From assembly GCF_028858725.1 (NCBI RefSeq), contig NC_084772.1, positions 20,127,548 through 20,191,547 on the forward strand: DNA of 64,000 bases, given 5' to 3'. This DNA is from Colius striatus. Lineage: Eukaryota; Chordata; Aves; Coliiformes; Coliidae. Both the position numbers and the translations under genes were made by a program. Under the pieces are notes generated by a model. It was not told where the DNA came from, did no database searches, and saw only the letters and a program-made list of their open reading frames with translations. Positions 53,476-64,000 of this stretch are shown here, in pieces (the first letter of the stretch is position 1; each line of letters opens with the position of its first letter).

Positions 53476-53700
53476 CACTGGCACAGGAGGAGAAACTCCT
53501 TAGCTGGGGTGAGGGAGCTCTGACTGCCCAGGGAGGGTGTGGAGGCTCCTCAGGAGGTTTCCAAACCCACCTGGACACTTTCCTGTGCCTCCTGAGCGAG
53601 GGGAACCTGCTTGAGCAGGCGCTGGGGCTGGAGGAGCTCTGCAGGGTCCTTCCCACCCAACCACTCTGGGATTCTATGATTCACTGATTCTGTGATTCAG
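53476..53700 (+). mobile_element. CR1 LINE 3' fragment
   Basis: It shows GAGGAGAAACTCCTTAGC, TGCCCAGGGAGGGTGTGGAG, GAGGAGCTCTGCAGGG and a tail of GATTCTATGATTCACTGATT. It is similar to the 10695 copy. Confidence 0.85.
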
Positions 53701-56700
53701 TGAAAGGTGTTTCTGGAGGGTGCTGACAGCAAGTCCCAAAGGGCTCCTCACAATCCTGCCCCACTCCCCACCACAGCTCAGCTGGGGCTCGCTGTCTGTC
53801 CTGGGGGACTTGTGTACTGTGACTTTGGCTGCCTGGCACAGCGACCTGTAAAGCCCCTTGGTTTCTCACAACCCACGGCCAGGCTATAATTACACCAGAA
53901 TTTCCAGTCTCTTGTACAGACTGAGAGTTTCCCACATCCACCTCGAGGGCAGAGCCACTCAGCCTGGGCACAACAGGTTCATTTTCCCCCTCTCCGTGCT
54001 TGGCCTGACACCGGTCTCTTGCCTCATCTCAACCCCACAGAAGGAGATTCAGCATCATCACTTGCTGCGGCCAGGAAAGAGGAACCGAGGCAGTGCTGTG
54101 CACCAGAGATGCTCTCAAGCTCATCAAGAGGAACCCAAGAGATTCTCCCTTTTCCAGGAGTGACCAGTGCCAGATCCTGCCTGATGGCAATAACCTCCTC
54201 TCCTCTCCTCGTCCAGCTCTTGGCCATCACTTTGCAGGATCTGGCCACCACAGCCATGAGTCTGCTAAGATCATTAAAGATGTCCATGGGCAAGAGCTGT
54301 GCCTGGGGTTCTGATCCACCACATTGCAGACAGAACCTGTGGTCTGGGCTGTCCTTTAGCCACTGGGGTTTGGGTTTAGCACAGCAAGGTTCATCAGGCA
54401 GGCTCACTCCTTCCTCTGCCAGAGACCTATTGACTGATGTAAAGTGTAGGGGCTGGGCTCAGTGGACACTTGACTGGCCTTGGCATGGCAAATGTTCACC
54501 CTTGTCTGTTGTCTTCCATCGCCTCAGTAACAAAGTTCTCCCTCCATCCATCCTCAGCTCTCACTTTCCCTCACCTTTCCATTCTCCTGCTTGCTGGTGA
54601 ACACCACAGGCCACCTCCCAACCATGAGGCTCCTTCCTCCAGGCTCTCCTTGCCCTTGCTGGTGACACCACAAGGAAACATTTCCTACTGCTTTTTCCTT
54701 GCTTGCCTTAAGTGCAATGAAGTGATCCCTTCTCCAACTGAAAACTCACTGCTCCAGGAGGCAGAGCTGCGAGGCTTTGCCCATCTCTTCATGGATTGGG
54801 TTTGCTGGAGACCTCAGCAGCAGCCTGGAGGAAGGATGGGTGACTGCAGAGCTGGTGAGCATTTAGGAGCAAACAGAGAAAAACCCCAGAGCAGGAACTT
54901 GGGTAGAAGCAGCAAAGACAAAACCAGCACATTCTAAATACTCAGGATTTTGACAAAAGAGGAGCCCAGACCCTCCTCCAAAACAAAACCAGGCCAGCTT
55001 TTCTGGGTCAGAGGTGTAAAAACATCCCTCAGACTGATCCTTCTGGCTATTCTCTTGCTGTGCTCGCTGGGAGGACCAACCTGCAGCCGTGCTGCCTTTT
55101 GCACCCCACAGCCGTGTCCATGAGCCAGATTTATCTCGGGGAGAAGTGGTTTCTTCTCTAGAGAAATACAGAACAGAAAGATCCAGGCAAGGGAATCACT
55201 TGTTTCGAACCACCATGCAGGTTCCACATACCTCATCCTGCAACTCCCCCAGGGGCTGCAGGACCCACTCTGCCCTCGCTGGGCAAAAAATGGGGAAACG
55301 CTGATTTTGGTAGGAACCTTGTCAGGAGCCTCAAGAAGTTTCAGGTCCCAGGGTGCATGTGCATGGTGTTGTTCCAAGGTGCAAGGCTAGGTGAGGAATG
55401 GGGCTGTTTGGTGTGGGAGGAGACCAGGATTGTGCAAGAAAAGAGACCTTGGAGGAGACTTTGCTGGCATGAAGAGACCAAGGTGAGGTTTGGTAGCCTC
55501 TAGTCACAGCTGCTGCAGTGGGGTGTGAATGGAGACCTGGCTCTGGCACATCAAGGCATCTGATACCAAAGCAATGTGTGTTTCCTTTATGGCCTCAGTG
55601 AGCAGATTACTGACTCCCAACTCCAGTTTCTGAGCTGGGTCTCAGCATCGAGCCACGGAGGCAGACACAATCTCTCATCACAGATACAAGTGCCAGGTCC
55701 AGATCATCTGGAGGCTGCCTGCTGTCTAAGGGACATCACTGATCTCACCCCTAGGGGATAGAAATTGCTCCACACACCTCTCCCTGTCCAAATACAACGG
55801 CCTTGCAAGCACATGCATGGCACAGCTGCCTCCCATGGCACTCACCTTGTATGCAAGGGCAAATGGGAGCTCCCACGCGTTGCTCTCCAGTGCAATGGAG
55901 ACTGTCACTGCCATCTGCTCTCCTTCAGCCTCCAGTTACAAGATTCAAGCTCCATTTTTTTCCTTAAGGCAGCTGAGCTCACAGTTTGGCTCAGCAACAC
56001 CCAGTCTTGCAGCAGCAAACAGCAGATATGTGAGAGCAATGCAGGATTCACGGCAGCAGCTCCCACACTCATGCACCATCCTCCAGTACCTTTTTTCCCT
56101 GGCTCCTTGCAGTGGAGATGCAGGAGATGAATTGAGGCAAAACTCCCTCTGAAGCCCATCAGAAAAAGAATCAAGAATTGTAGTCCATTGGTGATTGGGG
56201 TTGTTGAAATCCACAGCCTACTTCCTCCAAAATCCTTTGTGGCTCTCAGCCTTTCCCTGCAAAACATCCAGTAAAGTAAAGCAGCTTTACATACAAATTA
56301 TACCCTCAAGCCAGACTTGGAGCAACTCTTGTGAACACCCAGCTACTGTCACACACTTGCTGGGGGGGAAAGAAGGAAAAGAAATGTTTCTCCAGCTTGG
56401 AGTATTTTTTTAATTGCCACATTACAAAGATCTCTTTGTGCAACAGCCTGAAATGTCCTTTTAATCCTTCCCATTTTCACTAGTGTTTTAAGGCTGAGTT
56501 GAAGTTCTTCCATGTTACTCTTCCAAAGAGCAAGAGGTCCAAGTTACCTGATTGGGTTATGACTCACACAAAAACCTCCCTGAGTATATTTAATGGTCCC
56601 AGCCACATTGATGCATCAGTGTCTGCATTATTGCAAGCAACTTGCATGCTCTAGAAATAGTCTCAGAGCAGGACACAACATCTGAGCACATGCAAACTTG

Positions 56701-57048
56701 AGGGGAAGGGAGGAGATGTCAGCCTGGACCTTGGTTTCACAGACTTGGTCTCATAATAAACCCAAAGGTCTGACAAAACAAAACAAGCATTGCCATATTT
56801 CTTCTCATCCCTGTGTATTTTTGCATCTGTGGCTTGGGTGGAGCTTACTTTCCTGGTGTTACAGCAAAGACTTGCAGGAGGAAGAGGTCATCTGTCAAAA
56901 ACGGAGTCAGAAAAACAAGTGGCTGTCGTGCTTGCTGGAGCTTGGGATCTCCTTTCCTCTGTGTGAGGCATTGCTGCTGCCAACATTAGCTTGAGGAAAT
57001 CTGCAGGCTGGCTGCCTCCCCAGCTCAGATCCTGCACCTTCAGCCTCC
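53701..57048. other. unique DNA, no supported gene
   Basis: All three plus frames and one minus frame are fairly open around 54020-54400, behind an acceptor-like CTCATCTCAACCCCACAG (ending 54041). The translations are not recognisable and the open frames disagree, so no exon is called. Confidence 0.4.
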
Positions 57049-57178
57049 TAGAATCATAATAGAGAATGGTGGGGACTGGGAGGGAGCTCAGAGCTCACCC
57101 AGCCTTACCAGGGCAGAGTAGAAGAGGAGGAGAACCTCCTTCAACCTGCTGCCCACACTCTTCTTAACACACCCCAGA
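57049..57178 (-). mobile_element. CR1 fragment with an internal deletion
   Basis: The minus-strand 3' tail (TAGAATCATAATAGAGAATGG, shortened; GGAGGGAGCTCAGAGCTC) is joined directly to an ORF2 block (CAGGGCAGAGTAGAAGAGG, CTGCCCACACTCTTCTTAAC). The stretch that normally lies between them is missing. Confidence 0.7.
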
Positions 57179-59840
57179 AAATACACCTCCTCCTCACCCT
57201 CAGCTCTTCCCACTGTCTCCTCTCCTTTCACCTCAGCCAGCACTGACAGAGCTGAGATGCCCACAGCTGATGAGATGCCTTCACACCATCCTCACCCTTC
57301 CACTGTCTGCACAGATCTGACTTGACCACATGAACCAAGTCCCACCAGCCACACTGGGTGACCATCCAAAGCAAGTATGAACTGGAACTGCCCTATAATG
57401 CCTGCTAGAGCCCTCAACAGTCACCCACCCAACAGTGCAAGTCTTCTGAGGTCCACCAAAGACAACCCTAGATGGGTTGTCCTGCCAGGCTTCCTTCACA
57501 AGGCATCACTGAGGTGTCCTTGGTGGTAAGACCACCAAAGGGGGTACAACCTTCTTAGAAAGGGAGGTACAAGCTCCCATGCAGCTCTCTTTCCTCTTTC
57601 CTCAGGGCAATGAGGAGATGTCCTGGCACTGGTGACCATGCCAAGGAGGCTGCTTCCCATATTACAACACGTTGGCAGGAAGAGCCCAGAGATGCTCGTC
57701 GTGGACGATGCTGCTGTGCTGAAATGGGGCATTGAGCAATCAAACCAGTTGGAAACCCTGGTGTCTAGAAATAAAAAGTGACTGTTTGTTTTCTAACGCC
57801 TCCAGGGGCCAGTGGGGGCCAGGGCTGAGCAGCAGCAGGTCAGAGGAAGCAGCTGGAGCTGCTTTGTGTTGGATTCCTGAGCAGTTCAACTGTGAGCTGC
57901 AACCTGCAATTGAATTGTTCTCGTCTCTCTGCATAGAGCACAGCCTGCAGAGCAGGACAGAGATGCCTGCAGAGCTTTTCCTCTTTCTCCAGGTTGAGAT
58001 GGGCTAAATCTCAGGTTGTTTAACTGGACTGAACCTCAGCTTCCTTCTCCCCAGTCCCCCAAGCCTGTTCTCCACTCAGGAGACTTGTCAGCAGGTAATT
58101 TTGTCACCCTCACACTGTATTTCAAGTGTGTAGGAGGGATGGATAGAAGCTGGTTGCCCTCACAGACACTGGATTCTGCTCCTGAAGCCACATGCAGTGG
58201 TTCTTTTTGCATTCCCATAATAGGAAATTGCTGAAGCACATTAAGGAACAAGACTGATAACACTGCAGGATACAACCAGGCTCATTTTCTTCCAAGGAAA
58301 ATGTTTCCCAGTGGCACAACTGTCTTCTAGCCATGACAAATCTTAGGAGTAAGGTTGGCTTTGAACCAAAACAACCCCCCAAAACATCAGGTGGAGGCTG
58401 CAGTGTTTATCAAGCCCTTTGCAGCAGACAGAAGTCAACATGTTCCAGTGTACACCAGGCAGTAGATGTCTTTATGTTGGAAGACCTTAGGAAAGGGATT
58501 AATAGAAAGCTCTCCCACATTGGCTGCCCTGGTCTCTCCTCTCTGCTGGATGGTAGGAGGGTTCAGTAAACTCATTGCTCCTTCCCAAGCATGCTTGAGG
58601 AGAACTGTGTATCTCCTGCAAGGAAAGGCCAATCTTCTAATAGAAACCAAGCTTCCCTCTCCTTCCCCTGTGAAACCTTCACTCAGCCCTTCTGCTCCTG
58701 AAGGCAGGAGCTTAACATCAGCATCTCACAGAAAGCACCTGTCTGTGTCTGCAGGGATTGCAGCCCCTTTCCAGAGGAGCAGCAGGACCTGGCACCTGGG
58801 TTGTGCTTCCTGGGAAGTGAGGAAACGTCTCCACATCAGGCAGGAGGCTGATGGCATTGCTGCTGCAACTCCAGCACATGCCCAACATGGAAGAAACCAC
58901 ATTTGGACAAGCAGCAAGCATTTTGGGGAGGATAGCCTTCTCATTCATGATCCTGCTATACCAGCAAGGATCATTCAGTGGAGAGGATGCAGCCTGTGCC
59001 ACAGATGCTATATGCAACAAGTCTTGCACCCCCAGGATTCAGGGAGAGGATGCTCAGCTGAAGATGTTGGCCAACAAATGAGCCACTGACAAAGAGGAGC
59101 CGACATCAAGCACCAAGGTTTCACTTCAGTGAGGCCTTAGAGAAGGACCCAAGTGAACAGAAACCAATGAAAGTATTTGAGTCCCTTGTTGCCTAAAACC
59201 ACAAAGGCTCAGTGGAGCTGCAGCAAGCAGCTCCCTGGAGCTGCCTGCATGGGTGGGTGCCCAGGATGCAGACACTGCCTCCTGGTTGCAGCTCTCCCAG
59301 ACACCACTAGCTTCCCAGCTGGGGTGGTGGGGATGGCAGTGCCTTACCTGGCCATGAGGTTTGAGGGAAAAGTGGGAGATGTGTGGAAATTTCCCCTGGC
59401 CCATGCAAAGGCCACTGCAAGTCTGGGCCAGAGCATCCCTTAGTGCAATGTGATGCAGCCACCTCCAAACCTGCTGGTCCACGGTTCAGCAGCAGCCTGG
59501 GAGGCTTCTCTCATCTTGGGTTTTGGGATGGGGAAGTCCAGCTTGAGCTAGACATTAAGCACAAACTCAACACTACTTCAAGTCACACTCAAGACCTGAG
59601 CAGAAAAAGGGCACCTCTGCCCTCAGTCATGCAGCCCACCACATCATCCTCCTTGCATCCCACCTCTGCCATAAGACCCATGTCCCACAGTTTCCTCCCC
59701 AGACCCTCCACAGCCATCAGTTTTCCCCTCTTGGACACGCTTTGGAAGCCATTCAGGACAGGAGCTTTGCTGCTGGGGTTTCTTTATGTCCCAGCACAAT
59801 CCCCAGCCGAGCTCTGGGCTCTGAGACACGATGGTAACAC
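57179..59840. other. unique DNA, no supported gene
   Basis: A 207-codon plus-strand frame (58466-59089) overlaps an open minus-strand frame (58718-59029). Neither resembles a known protein. A small imperfect hairpin around GGTGGTAAGACCACC lies near 57521-57540. Confidence 0.4.
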
Positions 59841-59850
59841 TATAAATAAG
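59841..59850 (+). promoter_or_regulatory. TATA box with a GC-rich start region
   Basis: TATAAATAAG is preceded by AACAC and followed within 60 bases by six CpGs (59859-59905), in a neighbourhood otherwise poor in CpG. A start site about 30 bases downstream, near 59870, would leave a leader of about 95 bases without an ATG before the frame at 59966. The combination is stronger than a lone TATA match, but no transcript evidence is available. Confidence 0.35.
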
Positions 59851-59965
59851 CAGTGCAGCCGGGTCCAGCTAAAGGCCCGTGTGGTCGCCAGCGCTCCGCC
59901 GCAGTCTTGGGGTGGAAATTGAAAGAGCCCTGAATACGTAGCAGGTGGCTCCAGGGGAGCAGAAG

Positions 59966-60142
59966 ATGGTGGTTTCTGAGGAAGGACTTGCCCCAGGACA
60001 GCTGGGGAAACCGCAAGTGGTGTTTCTGGTGGCCCAGGCTGCAGCCATCATGTGTTTCACACGTGTTGTTCCAGCCCAGACCGCAGCAGGTGCCTCGCTC
60101 CCACCTTCCCCCACTCCTGGCACCTCACCCAAGGGGAGGTGA
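59966..60142 (+). CDS. candidate small open frame or first coding exon behind the TATA box (58 codons)
   Basis: The first ATG after the predicted start site has A at -3 and G at +4, a strong Kozak context. The frame begins Met-Val-Val-Ser-Glu-Glu-Gly-Leu-Ala-Pro, passes through a short hydrophobic stretch (Val-Val-Phe-Leu-Val-Ala-Gln-Ala-Ala-Ala-Ile-Met), turns Ser/Pro-rich and stops at 60140-60142. A donor-like GAG|GTGAGG straddles its last codons (GT at 60139-60140), so it could equally be a first exon that is spliced onward. I recognise no family. Many frames of this length occur by chance, so the call rests only on the TATA, CpG, Kozak and donor signals lining up. Confidence 0.2.
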   Translation: MVVSEEGLAPGQLGKPQVVFLVAQAAAIMCFTRVVPAQTAAGASLPPSPTPGTSPKGR

Positions 60143-61645
60143 GGCTTCCTCATGCTCTGAGGGAGCACTAAGGACTGGAAGGGGATTAAACCTCAAGGGG
60201 AAACCCCTTGATGGTCCTCAGAAGAAGTAGGGGAAGGCTGAGAGTGAGTGTTGATGGTGTACCTGCAAGGTGCAATCCACACCACCACGATCAAGCATTC
60301 CATCAGAGCTTACAGGAGTCGAGGACTTCTTGGTGCATCCTCAAAACTCTTGGTCTGCAGCCACCTGGGCTCACCAGCACCAAAGCCACATGCCACAATA
60401 TCTGCAAATGACATGCACAAGAGCACAAAGAGAACTATGGCATCCCAGCAGCACAGCTGAGGTATGGAGAGCAGCTCCATAGAGTGGAGTGCTCACAGCA
60501 TAAACATCTTGGGATGCAGGATCTGCCTTAATCCTAAAACTCTTAACCACAAAACTTCACCTGGGTCTCACATCTCAGAGCACTCTTTGGATGCTGTAAG
60601 TTGTGTGATATCTGCTGTGCACCTACTGCTCTCTGGGACAGAGGCCATAACTGCTTACCTTGAATGGCCACAGCAGGGTCAGCTCCAAGTCCCATGAGAG
60701 CAACATACTGAATTATTTTAAGGAGGCCTGCTGGGGAAGGCTGAGCTGCTCACATCAAATCAGCTGGAGATGCTGTGGTGAGAGCAGCCTACAGGCAGAG
60801 ATGAGCTGCAGTCAACCCACTCCAGCTCATGGCCTTCATGTCTTAACTGTGCCCTGACCACACACTCATGCTTAGGGAGGTCCCTCTCACTAATACAAAA
60901 AAGAAGAGTAGCAAAACAGAGGGCTGATCTGTTTTGCTATCCAAGCAAGGAGGACAGCTTTGCATCCACCACCTCAGCATCTCCTACAAACACTCAGCAT
61001 CCAGTTGCTTCTGTCTCCAGCCATCCCCTTTATAAGGGCTACATCTCCCCTACCTTGGGTACCAGGGTCACTTCATGAAGGCTGGTGCTTCCCTGGACAG
61101 GGCTGACCCAGAACATACAGTGTTCATCCTTCCCAGGGGCCAAGGTGGCAGATCAAACATAGTCTTTCCTCTCTTCCAGAACCTCTTGAGGTGCTGCCCT
61201 AAACACAGGCTTGTAGTGAAGGCAGGTGAGGGTGCATATGCTCAGCCTTTCCTTCTGCAACATTAACTTCATTTGACCAAGGTGAATGCTCCCTTTTCCC
61301 CCCAAACACCTCCAACTAGACCAGGCCTCATGAGAAAGATGAACAGAGAAGGCAGTAGAGAAAGGTTCCACCAGGCAATAAGAGGAAGGACAAGAGCATC
61401 CCTTCAAGCAGCACCATAAATAAGTACCCTCCATCCCATCACCTTAGGGCATCAAAGCCCAGGTCAGAGAGCAAAGGACACCCAGGTCAGTACAGTGGCA
61501 GCTGGACAGCACCTATCTTCATGCTCCCCAGAATTAAGGCCCTACAAGTGGTACCCTTTTCCTCCTTCTATCGCTTTACAACATTTTGGCTCATTTCTCT
61601 CCTGCTCCAGATGAAGCTGAACAGTTACACAGGAGAAGGGAGGCA
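60143..61645. other. unique DNA, no supported gene
   Basis: This lies between the candidate plus-strand unit and the CR1 fragment. No frame, RNA gene or repeat is recognised. Confidence 0.45.
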
Positions 61646-61905
61646 ACAGAACAAGAGAAAACAGCCTCAAGTTGAACCAGGGGAGGTTCAGGCTGCATGT
61701 GAGGAGGAATTTCTTGGCTAACAGGGCTGTCAGGCATTGGAACAGCTGCCCAGGGAGGTGCTGGAGTCACCGTCCCTGGAGCAGTTTCAGAGCTGGGTGG
61801 ATGCTGCACTGAGGGAAATGGTCTAGTGGTTGACAGGGCTGGGACAGAGGATGCACTCAGTGATCTTACAGGTCTCTTCCAGCCCAAATGATTTTGTGAT
61901 AACAG
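61646..61905 (+). mobile_element. CR1 LINE 3' fragment
   Basis: It holds CTCAAGTTGAACCAGGGGAG, TGAGGAGGAATTTCTTGGC, AACAGCTGCCCAGGGAGGTG and a decayed tail (CAGGTCTCTTCCAGCCCAAA, TGATTTTGTGATAAC). It lies about 125 bases beyond the predicted end of the minus-strand gene, in the opposite orientation. Confidence 0.8.
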
Positions 61906-62046
61906 CAGAAGCTTAAACACACACCCCACCACAGGGAAGGTCAGGACAGGAGCAAGAGATCCCAGACGCTCCCCAGCAGAGATATGACACCCAATCATTG
62001 CAACCAAAGAAAACCCACAGAGCAAGAGAAATACAAAACATAGCAC

Positions 62047-62052
62047 TTTAAT
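62047..62052 (-). terminator. poly(A) signal ATTAAA
   Basis: The plus strand reads TTTAAT, so the minus strand reads ATTAAA, the commonest variant of AATAAA. Downstream on the minus strand is a T/GT-rich stretch (TGTTTTGTATTTCTC, then GTGGGTTTTC), as expected for a cleavage-stimulation element. No canonical AATAAA lies nearer the stop codon on this strand in the parts I read closely, so this is the likely main end of the transcript. Confidence 0.5.
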
Positions 62053-62106
62053 TGCAGGAAGATAAAAAAATTACCAAAAAAAACCCCATTAATAAACCTC
62101 AGGCAT

Positions 62107-62116
62107 TAAATAAATA
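62107..62116 (-). promoter_or_regulatory. AU-rich element in the distal 3' UTR
   Basis: The minus strand reads TATTTATTTA, two overlapping ATTTA pentamers, about 60 bases before the ATTAAA signal. ATTTA overlaps of this kind are bound by mRNA-decay and stability factors such as the TTP and HuR families. A single short cluster is modest evidence. Confidence 0.35.
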
Positions 62117-63039
62117 GGCCACTTAGTTGCACACACACATGTGCAGTCCTGGTTTGTCAGCTGCAAGGCATCAGCAGCTCCCTGGTGCTGGGGGCACACA
62201 CAAAGCATGTTAATGAGGATTTACACATGGATGCTGCTGCCTGGTCACGCCTGGGAGACACCAACATGTGCTTGTGGGAGGGTAAAGCCAAGCTACTCAC
62301 ACTATGCTGTAATCTTTACAGTTAAAGGTGTTTTATAGAATATAAACTCTGGCTAGGATAAAAAAAAAAGTAAGATTCCTAAGTACTTCTATTCAACATT
62401 TACATAGAGAATTGTCTGTGTTGGTTCCCAAGTTGCAGAATCCTTTGGTATTACAGATAAACATAGAAACCTCGTAGCAAAAATAGAGAGGCATTTGAGA
62501 AGGTTCTCCTTGGAAGGCACAGGCTGTCTTCCATCAGCAGGACTCTTTGGGGGGTGAGGGGAAAAGATATGATTTCTGGAAAGAATTTCCTACATTTAAG
62601 CATTTTAAGGCTTTAGTCAAGAGTCACCTCCTACCAAATCACTGTTCTCAGCAAGGTCAAGTTGCAGATCACTGAGATGGGTCGTTACAGCTGATGATTT
62701 TTGGTTCTGCTTGACTGGCCATTAACAAAGGCAAAGCCAGCCCTAACCTTCCTGCACAGCTCAGACACTCCCTCCTCCCCTTGCCATCAGTTATGAACAG
62801 CACTGGGACTACCCTGCTCCCTACAAAAGTCCTTTTTTATCAGTCAAGTGCATGCAGGATGGATGCTGAGCACCCAGCCCACCTCCTTATGCCACTTTGC
62901 TGCTGTATTTATACAGATTCTGGACTGAGAACAGCAAAAGAACAAGAAATCAACTTTCCAACAGGTGAATTTAGGCACTAATGAGACCAAATTGGGTCCA
63001 GAGCAACCCAAACCACCAGGCTAGGTGTGCTCAGGAGGC

Positions 63040-63216
63040 TCAGACAGCAATCTGTTGGTTCTCTCTGAAGATGGGCCGCTGGTGCGATGCACAGATGTCC
63101 TGGAAGATCCTGTACACCTGGTCATGCTGTGTCTCATCAGCCATGGGGAGCATGGGGCTGGTGCTGCAGGTCTTCCCAGCCTCCTCCACCAGCTGCCTGA
63201 CACACAGCTGCTCCAC
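63040..63216 (-). CDS. terminal coding exon of an unidentified vertebrate gene (58 codons plus stop)
   Basis: Read on the minus strand, a pyrimidine-rich tract ending in TAG (63233 to 63217) is followed by an open frame starting in phase 0 at 63216. It begins Val-Glu-Gln-Leu-Cys-Val-Arg-Gln-Leu-Val-Glu-Glu and ends Phe-Arg-Glu-Asn-Gln-Gln-Ile-Ala-Val, with a TGA at 63042-63040. The frame is closed immediately upstream, because the acceptor itself supplies an in-frame TAG, so coding starts exactly at the splice site. The peptide is mixed hydrophilic and looks partly helical: Leu/Val/Glu-rich at the start, then Ser/Thr/Pro/Met, then a segment containing Tyr-Arg-Ile-Phe-Gln-Asp-Ile. There is no zinc-binding pattern, signal peptide or membrane segment. 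I do not recognise the protein family. Upstream exons should lie at coordinates above 64000 or, less likely, in 63430-64000. The downstream 3' UTR and poly(A) signal support the call. It could also be a retained fragment of a pseudogene, but splice site, frame and UTR agree. Confidence 0.6.
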   Translation of the reverse strand: MEQLCVRQLVEEAGKTCSTSPMLPMADETQHDQVYRIFQDICASHQRPIFRENQQIAV

Positions 63217-63233
63217 CTACACAAAAAGAGAAG
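63217..63233 (-). other. 3' splice acceptor of the terminal exon
   Basis: The reverse complement reads CTTCTCTTTTTGTGTAG, a near-ideal acceptor: a long pyrimidine tract followed by TAG. It sets the start of the last coding exon. A second acceptor-like tract ends at 63431 (reverse complement CTCCTTTTTTTCCTAG). Using it would add 214 nt and shift the frame, so the inner site is preferred for the coding transcript. Confidence 0.55.
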
Positions 63234-64000
63234 TCATGAAGACACTGAATGAACAAGAACCTCTTGGGGTATCTCCTACTGCTGTCACACACATCCTCCC
63301 CTCCACCAGCCCAGGTCACACAGCAGGGTGGGAGACACACAGCAGAGCACTTGTGCCCAACAGACCCAGGTGGCCAGACCCTGCCAAGCCAAGAGATCCA
63401 CATCCACAAGGCATCTTGGCACAAGCACATCTAGGAAAAAAAGGAGCAGTTATGAGAGCTCTTCTCCCAGCAAGGCTATAGGGAGGGAAGGACAGCTAGG
63501 GGACATCCCAGCACATGCTGTGTGATCTTCTGGTGCACAGACCCCCAGCAAAAAGAGGTGACTAGGTCAGAAAGTTGTGCAGGGAGGTGTAGGATCAGTC
63601 TCTTAACTTGTAAAATCCAGGGCCTCACAGTCTCAATGGGTCTCTGCTTGCTCAAGGACAGATGCAACATCCTCCATCTACCTCCGTGCCATGCCTCTGC
63701 TGTCACAGCCTTCTTTGCCTAAGGGGATCTCACATTGGGTTCAGGCTTCAGAAACAGCTTATGCATTATCCCAAGGCTTTGAGATCCCAGAATTGCCTAA
63801 GCTTCCCCAGGGAGAAGCTTCTGGCCAGAGCCATGAGGACTGCCCCTTTCATCTCATCCCCTCCTTCATCCTCCTGAAGGTTTCCCAACCCTGCTGCTGT
63901 TCACCACGGCTCCTGTTGGCTGTTTAGCTTGAGGCTGTCCCTTAACTCAACCCTTCCAGGGAGTTACTCCTCCCATTTCCCACAGGAGAGGGCAGAGATC
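63234..64000 (-). other. probable last intron of the minus-strand gene
   Basis: This is the stretch upstream of the terminal exon on its strand. It has scattered stops in the exon's frame and no second exon with good acceptor and donor signals. The acceptor-like site at 63431 lies within it. A donor-like GGAG|GTAGAT on the minus strand, near the 63680s, has only a weak acceptor in front of it, so I do not call an exon there. Confidence 0.35.

Larger units (their letters stand above)
62030..63039 (-). other. 3' untranslated region of the minus-strand gene
   Basis: About 1 kb runs from the TGA at 63040 to a predicted cleavage point some 20 bases past the ATTAAA signal. The minus-strand sequence is stop-rich in all frames, T/A-rich and free of recognisable interspersed repeats. 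It carries a T9 run near 62360 and an AU-rich motif near its distal end. A CR1 fragment begins to appear only beyond the predicted cleavage site. The exact end is inferred, not observed. Confidence 0.5.

Noticed and set aside
54019..54600. 193-codon plus-strand frame with an acceptor-like site
   Set aside because: Several frames on both strands are open and none is recognisable, so I could not choose a coding frame.
58466..59089. 207-codon plus-strand open frame
   Set aside because: No family resemblance and an open frame on the opposite strand over the same stretch, suggesting base composition rather than selection.
1..64000. A new multi-gene system such as a defence island, gene cluster or operon
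   Set aside because: The window is repeat-poor vertebrate DNA with almost no coding signal. Nothing supports clustered genes or a new system.

Overview
The window looks like bird nuclear DNA. The main evidence is a set of CR1 (chicken repeat 1) LINE 3' ends. They carry the typical avian signatures: 'ctatgattct' at the end of plus-strand copies, 'catagaatcat' at the start of minus-strand copies, and 'ggctgcccaggga' or 'gaggagctctg' inside. Other repeats are sparse, CpG is depleted outside a few islands, and there are no operons or bacterial-style genes. Most open reading frames are short chance frames. No tRNA, rRNA, CRISPR array, complete transposon or intact multi-exon gene was found.

Layout: 1-26.5 kb is unique, apparently non-coding sequence with CR1 fragments near 6.8, 10.7-11.0, 14.1-14.5 and 15.3 kb, a (TA)n microsatellite at 16.95 kb and an AT-rich repeat with direct and inverted copies at 19.3-19.4 kb. 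A minisatellite with an exact 41-bp period, eight units long, lies at 26.55-26.88 kb. A compact CpG island lies at 32.28-32.56 kb. A second, weaker promoter-like cluster with a CCAAT box and a CACGTGAC element lies at 35.16-35.36 kb. A 9-bp G-rich tandem repeat at 40.55 kb is a strong G-quadruplex candidate. More CR1 copies lie at 45.5, 46.6-47.1, 49.9, 53.5, 57.1 and 61.7 kb.

The best-supported protein-coding feature is at the right end, on the minus strand. It is a terminal coding exon (63216 down to 63040) with a clean polypyrimidine-tract splice acceptor, 58 codons and a TGA. A 3' UTR of about 1 kb follows and ends near an ATTAAA signal at about 62.05 kb. The rest of that gene lies mainly or wholly beyond the right edge, and I do not recognise the protein. 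Converging on it is a speculative plus-strand unit at 59.84-60.14 kb: a TATA box, a CpG-rich start region, a first ATG in good Kozak context, a 58-codon frame, and a donor-like GAG|GTGAGG.

No new multi-gene system is visible. The items most worth a second look are the terminal exon, the TATA-ATG-donor arrangement at 59.8 kb, the CpG island, the 41-bp minisatellite with its misleading open frames, and the G-rich 9-mer array.
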